Assembly (NCBI GenBank): GCA_003136075.1
Contig: PNBP01000054.1
Span: 9,112-16,458, forward strand
Length of the DNA stretch: 7,347 nt
DNA from: Methanoregula sp.
Lineage (GTDB): Archaea; Halobacteriota; Methanomicrobia; Methanomicrobiales; Methanospirillaceae
Reading direction: 5' to 3'
Shown: positions 5,284 through 7,347 of the stretch, piece by piece
Layout of the letters: each line of letters begins with the position of its first letter
Numbering within the stretch: the stretch's first letter is position 1
Notes under the pieces: generated by a model
The model's database searches: none
What the model saw: the letters and a program-made list of their open reading frames with translations, nothing else
Told to the model about the DNA's origin: nothing
Translations under genes and position numbers: made by a program

Positions 5284-5934
5284 ATGGGCGAACAGGATAA
5301 CCAGTCCCAGCCGGAACCGATCGATATGCCGTTCCTGACAGACCCCCCGTTCTACCTTGAGGCTTTTGAAAAATCGTACCGTTATATTATAGATGAATAC
5401 AAAGTTGCACCACGGAAGATTGCGATTTTCATGCCATGTGCGGTGCGTAAACCCTATAGCTCAAGCCCCAGCCACCAGCTTATCCGGATGGTCATTTCAC
5501 AGGTTCTCAAACCAGAACAGTACCATATTGTGATCTTTGGCACCTGCGGGATTGTTCCCGCAGAACTGGAGCGGATGTACCCGTATGCGCATTACAAGTA
5601 CATGCTCGGGAAATGCAAAGACAAACAAGTCCTCGAGGATTTCCTCCGCATCGAAACCGATCGGGTTGCCGGGTATCTTGAAAAGACACGGAAGGTCTAC
5701 ACGTACCGTATCGGGTACTGTCTTGGCGTCTTCCGCGAAGCACTGGTACAGGGTTCCAAAAAAGCGGGTGTGCCTGTCGACCTGATCCTTCCCACCCGGG
5801 ACATGATAAATAAAATTATCGAAGAGGAGGAATGTGCCTTTCAGGAAGGGAGCCTCTCGATGGAGGAGTATTTGGGAGAGTTCTGCGACGAACTGATCAG
5901 ATTCCGGAATACCCATGCCATGAATCAAAAATAA
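5284..5934 (+). CDS. Stand-alone DUF5591 protein, ArcS (archaeosine synthase) core-like
   Basis: A 216-residue soluble protein. Residues 51-64 read PCAVRKPYSSSPSH, an exact match to PC-x3-KPY-x2-S-x2-H. That motif marks the core domain of archaeosine synthase ArcS, which attaches lysine to preQ0 in tRNA. The next block, GTCGIVPAELERMYP (86-100) followed by HYKY, matches the 'G-V-P-x-E-L-E-x-x-Y-P' region of the same domain. Full-length ArcS is more than twice as long, with a TGT-like N-terminal part and usually a C-terminal PUA domain for tRNA binding; both are absent. The protein may therefore be an ArcS paralogue with another substrate, or a separately encoded core acting with a partner. 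The last 30 residues are acidic and helical. The start is ATG 5284; GGA at 5275-5277 is a weak ribosome site. The ATG at 5273 is in another frame. Identity of the domain is firm; function is not. Confidence 0.82.
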   Translation: MGEQDNQSQPEPIDMPFLTDPPFYLEAFEKSYRYIIDEYKVAPRKIAIFMPCAVRKPYSSSPSHQLIRMVISQVLKPEQYHIVIFGTCGIVPAELERMYPYAHYKYMLGKCKDKQVLEDFLRIETDRVAGYLEKTRKVYTYRIGYCLGVFREALVQGSKKAGVPVDLILPTRDMINKIIEEEECAFQEGSLSMEEYLGEFCDELIRFRNTHAMNQK

Positions 5935-5957
5935 GTCGGTTTTATTACGTGATCCCG

Positions 5958-5972
5958 TCAGGTTTAACCTGA
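5958..5972. promoter_or_regulatory. Perfect 15-base palindrome upstream of the amidotransferase gene
   Basis: TCAGGTTTAACCTGA is a 7+1+7 perfect inverted repeat, 65 bases before ATG 6038 and 24 bases after the preceding stop. It is followed by a seven-T run (5992-5998) that could end the upstream transcript. It could be an operator for the amidotransferase gene or a small terminator stem; the sequence alone does not decide. Confidence 0.4.
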
Positions 5973-6037
5973 TAGCAAATGGGGATAACCATTTTTTTAC
6001 CAACACATTTTACACACGACAGATCAAATCCTTGTAC

Positions 6038-6700
6038 ATGGGCATGAAAATCGCCGTAATCCAACATACCAGAAATGAACCTCCAGGTTTATTTGCCTCA
6101 TTTTTTGCTGAACGGGACATCCCGCTTGAATATATCCGGTTGGATGAGACAAACGAACTACGCGAGACTGGAGCGACGCATTTTATTTTTCTTGGCGGGC
6201 CAATGAGCGTGAATGATGAAGAGATCTATCCATGGTTGGCAGATGAGAAAGCGCTAATCCGCAGAGCTGTTTCCCACCACCAGAAGGTGCTGGGGATCTG
6301 TCTTGGCGCCCAGCTGATCGCATCAGCATTCGGTGCAAAAGTCTTCCCCTATGTTCAGGAAACCGGCTGGCACCAGATTACGCGTGAACCTGGCTTGGAA
6401 GGCGTATTTTCTCAATTTCCTGAACGGTTTTGCGTCTTCCAGCTCCACGGTGAGACATTTGAGATGCCATATAAGGGGCGTCTTCTCTGTTCGGGGGATG
6501 CGGTCAGAAACCAGGCTTTTGTGTATAAAACTGCACTTGGGTTACAGTTCCATGTTGAACTGACGGACTTGATCATACGGGACTGGTGCAGGGATCTCAC
6601 ACGCTACCAGCAGGAGAAGATTCTCCGCGAAACGCCACGCTATCTTGCAGAGAGCAATCGCCTCTGCCGGATTATTGGCGAGGACTTCATTAGCGGATGA
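6038..6700 (+). CDS. Class I glutamine amidotransferase (GuaA-like, COG0518 type)
   Basis: A 220-residue stand-alone glutaminase domain. The triad is intact: Cys88 in the nucleophile elbow LGICLGAQ, with His172 and Glu174 in GLQFHVE. FLGGPMSVND (51-60) supplies the oxyanion-hole region, and FQLHGE (134-139) is a typical additional block. Members are often annotated as GMP synthase-like amidotransferases, but there is no ATP-pyrophosphatase domain or synthetase partner beside it, so the acceptor of the ammonia is unknown. The helical C-terminus (175-220) is longer than in a minimal GATase and is common in this stand-alone group. Starts at ATG 6038 and ATG 6044 (MKIAVIQH) are both possible, and a TTG at 6032 is less likely. 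No Shine-Dalgarno site is visible, suggesting a short leader. The gene is preceded by the palindrome at 5958-5972. Confidence 0.88.
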   Translation: MGMKIAVIQHTRNEPPGLFASFFAERDIPLEYIRLDETNELRETGATHFIFLGGPMSVNDEEIYPWLADEKALIRRAVSHHQKVLGICLGAQLIASAFGAKVFPYVQETGWHQITREPGLEGVFSQFPERFCVFQLHGETFEMPYKGRLLCSGDAVRNQAFVYKTALGLQFHVELTDLIIRDWCRDLTRYQQEKILRETPRYLAESNRLCRIIGEDFISG

Positions 6701-6869
6701 TGCAGGGAGCAGGTGACCGGTTGTATCAAACCTCAATAATCTGAGTGAATAAGGGAGATATAGAGAAAGAAAGCCACGTTCATGAGGTTGATAAAGTTCT
6801 CTTACAGGTGAATAGGCATCAACCGGTTTTTAGTGCCCTCGTAACGCAAAAAAGATAAAATGAACCGTA
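6701..6869. other. Gene-free gap with nested inverted repeats
   Basis: This 169-base gap lies between the convergent amidotransferase gene and the small membrane protein gene. It contains two nested complementary pairs. The outer pair is ACCGGTTG (6716-6723) with CAACCGGT (6820-6827). The inner pair is TATCAAACCTCA (6724-6735) with TGAGGTTGATA (6783-6793), perfect apart from one bulged base. A T-run (6827-6831) follows the outer arm, so this could be a long terminator-like stem or a structured RNA. No coding potential was seen. Confidence 0.4.
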
Positions 6870-7007
6870 TCACGTCTGGATTGCCGGCACCGGGCAGGTA
6901 CCGGCATCACTGCCATGCCAGAGGGCCCATCCGATGATAAGACCTATGATAATTCCCAAAATGACGGCACTGCACAGGTAGATAATCTGCTGTCGCTCCA
7001 TGTACAT
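6870..7007 (-). CDS. Small single-pass membrane protein, 45 residues
   Basis: A short frame from ATG 7005-7007 to TGA 6870-6872. It begins MYMERQQ, followed by an uninterrupted hydrophobic helix of about 23 residues (8-30: IIYLCSAVILGIIIGLIIGW and ALW), then a short polar tail with HGSDAGTCPVPAIQT. The helix has glycine spacing (GIIIGLIIG) typical of packing transmembrane segments. Charges before the helix suggest the N-terminus is cytoplasmic. A TATA-like box on the - strand (7029-7036) lies about 25 bases before the ATG, as expected for a leaderless transcript; this supports a real gene. The gene lies downstream of the GtrA-like gene on the same strand, 140 bases away. I do not recognise a family. 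The frame is short enough to need confirmation. Confidence 0.6.
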   Translation of the reverse strand: MYMERQQIIYLCSAVILGIIIGLIIGWALWHGSDAGTCPVPAIQT

Positions 7008-7028
7008 TTCCCGTTTGCGATAAAGTGA

Positions 7029-7036
7029 GATATACT
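7029..7036 (-). promoter_or_regulatory. TATA box of the small membrane protein gene
   Basis: On the - strand the sequence reads AGTATATC. Its centre is about 25 bases from the ATG at 7007, so transcription would start at or next to the start codon. That is the normal geometry of a leaderless archaeal gene. Confidence 0.5.
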
Positions 7037-7147
7037 CTTTTGTCAGCGATCCGAACGGTTTTTGTCCTACTTGTCATCCTGCCGCTTTTCTCTCCCTGCA
7101 TCCCGGCGTCAGCCTCCCCGGCACCGGCTGCCATGTACTCATCCATC

Positions 7148-7347
7148 TTATTTCTCACCACGGAACGTGAGCCGGCTCTGACCGTGATAATTCCAGAAAA
7201 ACGCACAGACAACGGCAATAATTTTTGCCGTCAGGAAATTGAGAGAGAAAAATTCTACAGCAATCCAGATGACGCTTAAGGTCATGAAAAGACAACTGAC
7301 AGAGATCACAGCAAATGTCATGAACTGCGCAAGGTAATCCGGACTCT
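7148..7347 (-). CDS. GtrA-like membrane protein, C-terminal part
   Basis: A - strand frame enters from the right edge and ends at TAA 7148-7150; about 66 residues are visible and the start is beyond the window. Two hydrophobic helices are seen: MTFAVISVSCLFMTLSVIW with a short extension, and AKIIAVVCAFFWNYHGQSR. It ends LTFRGEK. The 'AKIIAVVCAFFWNY....LTFR' ending resembles the last helix and terminal Phe/Arg of the GtrA/DPMS-associated family (usually four helices, about 120-150 residues). That family acts with polyprenyl-phosphate sugar transferases in cell-surface glycosylation, often flipping the lipid-linked sugar. The assignment rests on a fragment. No glycosyltransferase is visible in the window. 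Confidence 0.65.
   Translation of the reverse strand, partial: SPDYLAQFMTFAVISVSCLFMTLSVIWIAVEFFSLNFLTAKIIAVVCAFFWNYHGQSRLTFRGEK

Noticed and set aside
5497..6006. 169-residue - strand frame opposite the DUF5591 gene
   Set aside because: It is antisense to a clearly conserved protein, shows no recognisable domain, and is best explained as a codon-usage shadow.
6907..7218. 103-residue - strand frame across the small membrane protein and GtrA-like gene end
   Set aside because: It overlaps both better-supported - strand frames in a different phase and is rich in unstructured residues with no motif.
1..7347. CRISPR arrays, insertion sequences, tRNA or rRNA genes
   Set aside because: No regularly spaced repeats, transposase motifs, or tRNA-like or rRNA-like stretches were seen on reading either strand.

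Overview
The window looks like part of the chromosome of a methanogenic archaeon. My best guess is the order Methanomicrobiales, near Methanoregula or Methanosphaerula; this is inference and was not searched. Pointers are TATA boxes placed for archaeal RNA polymerase, oligo-T terminators, Shine-Dalgarno sites reading GGTGAT or AGGAGG, a protein carrying the archaeosine-synthase (ArcS) motif, and an hgcAB pair, which several members of this order carry.

The left third (1-2595) is a redox and metal-homeostasis block. It holds the C-terminal end of a ferritin-like/rubrerythrin-family protein on the + strand. On the - strand follow the manganese exporter mntP, an aldo/keto reductase with a C-terminal 2[4Fe-4S] ferredoxin domain, and the methionine sulfoxide reductase msrB. 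The msrB and reductase genes lie 49 bases apart and are probably co-transcribed.

The centre (2678-4396) is the main discovery: a compact three-gene + strand operon for mercury methylation. It starts from a clear TATA box, flanked upstream by a 13-base palindrome. The genes are a small AbrB/SpoVT-type protein with a cysteine-rich N-terminus, hgcA (corrinoid methyltransferase with the NVWCAAGK cobalt-ligand motif and a five-helix membrane domain) and hgcB (2[4Fe-4S] ferredoxin with a cysteine-rich tail). HgcA would carry a methyl group on its corrinoid and pass it to Hg(II), and HgcB would re-reduce the corrinoid. The AbrB protein is the natural candidate regulator or accessory factor. All three proteins carry extra cysteines in terminal tails, which may matter for Hg(II) handling.

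The right part (4432-7347) holds a UPF0316 membrane protein (- strand, TTG start), a stand-alone DUF5591/ArcS-like protein (+), a class I glutamine amidotransferase (+), and a 45-residue single-helix membrane protein (- strand) with its own TATA box. At the edge is the C-terminal part of a GtrA-like membrane protein (- strand). The two largest gene-free gaps (5114-5283 and 6701-6869) are about 170 bases each and contain inverted repeats described below. No tRNA, rRNA, CRISPR array or insertion sequence was seen.
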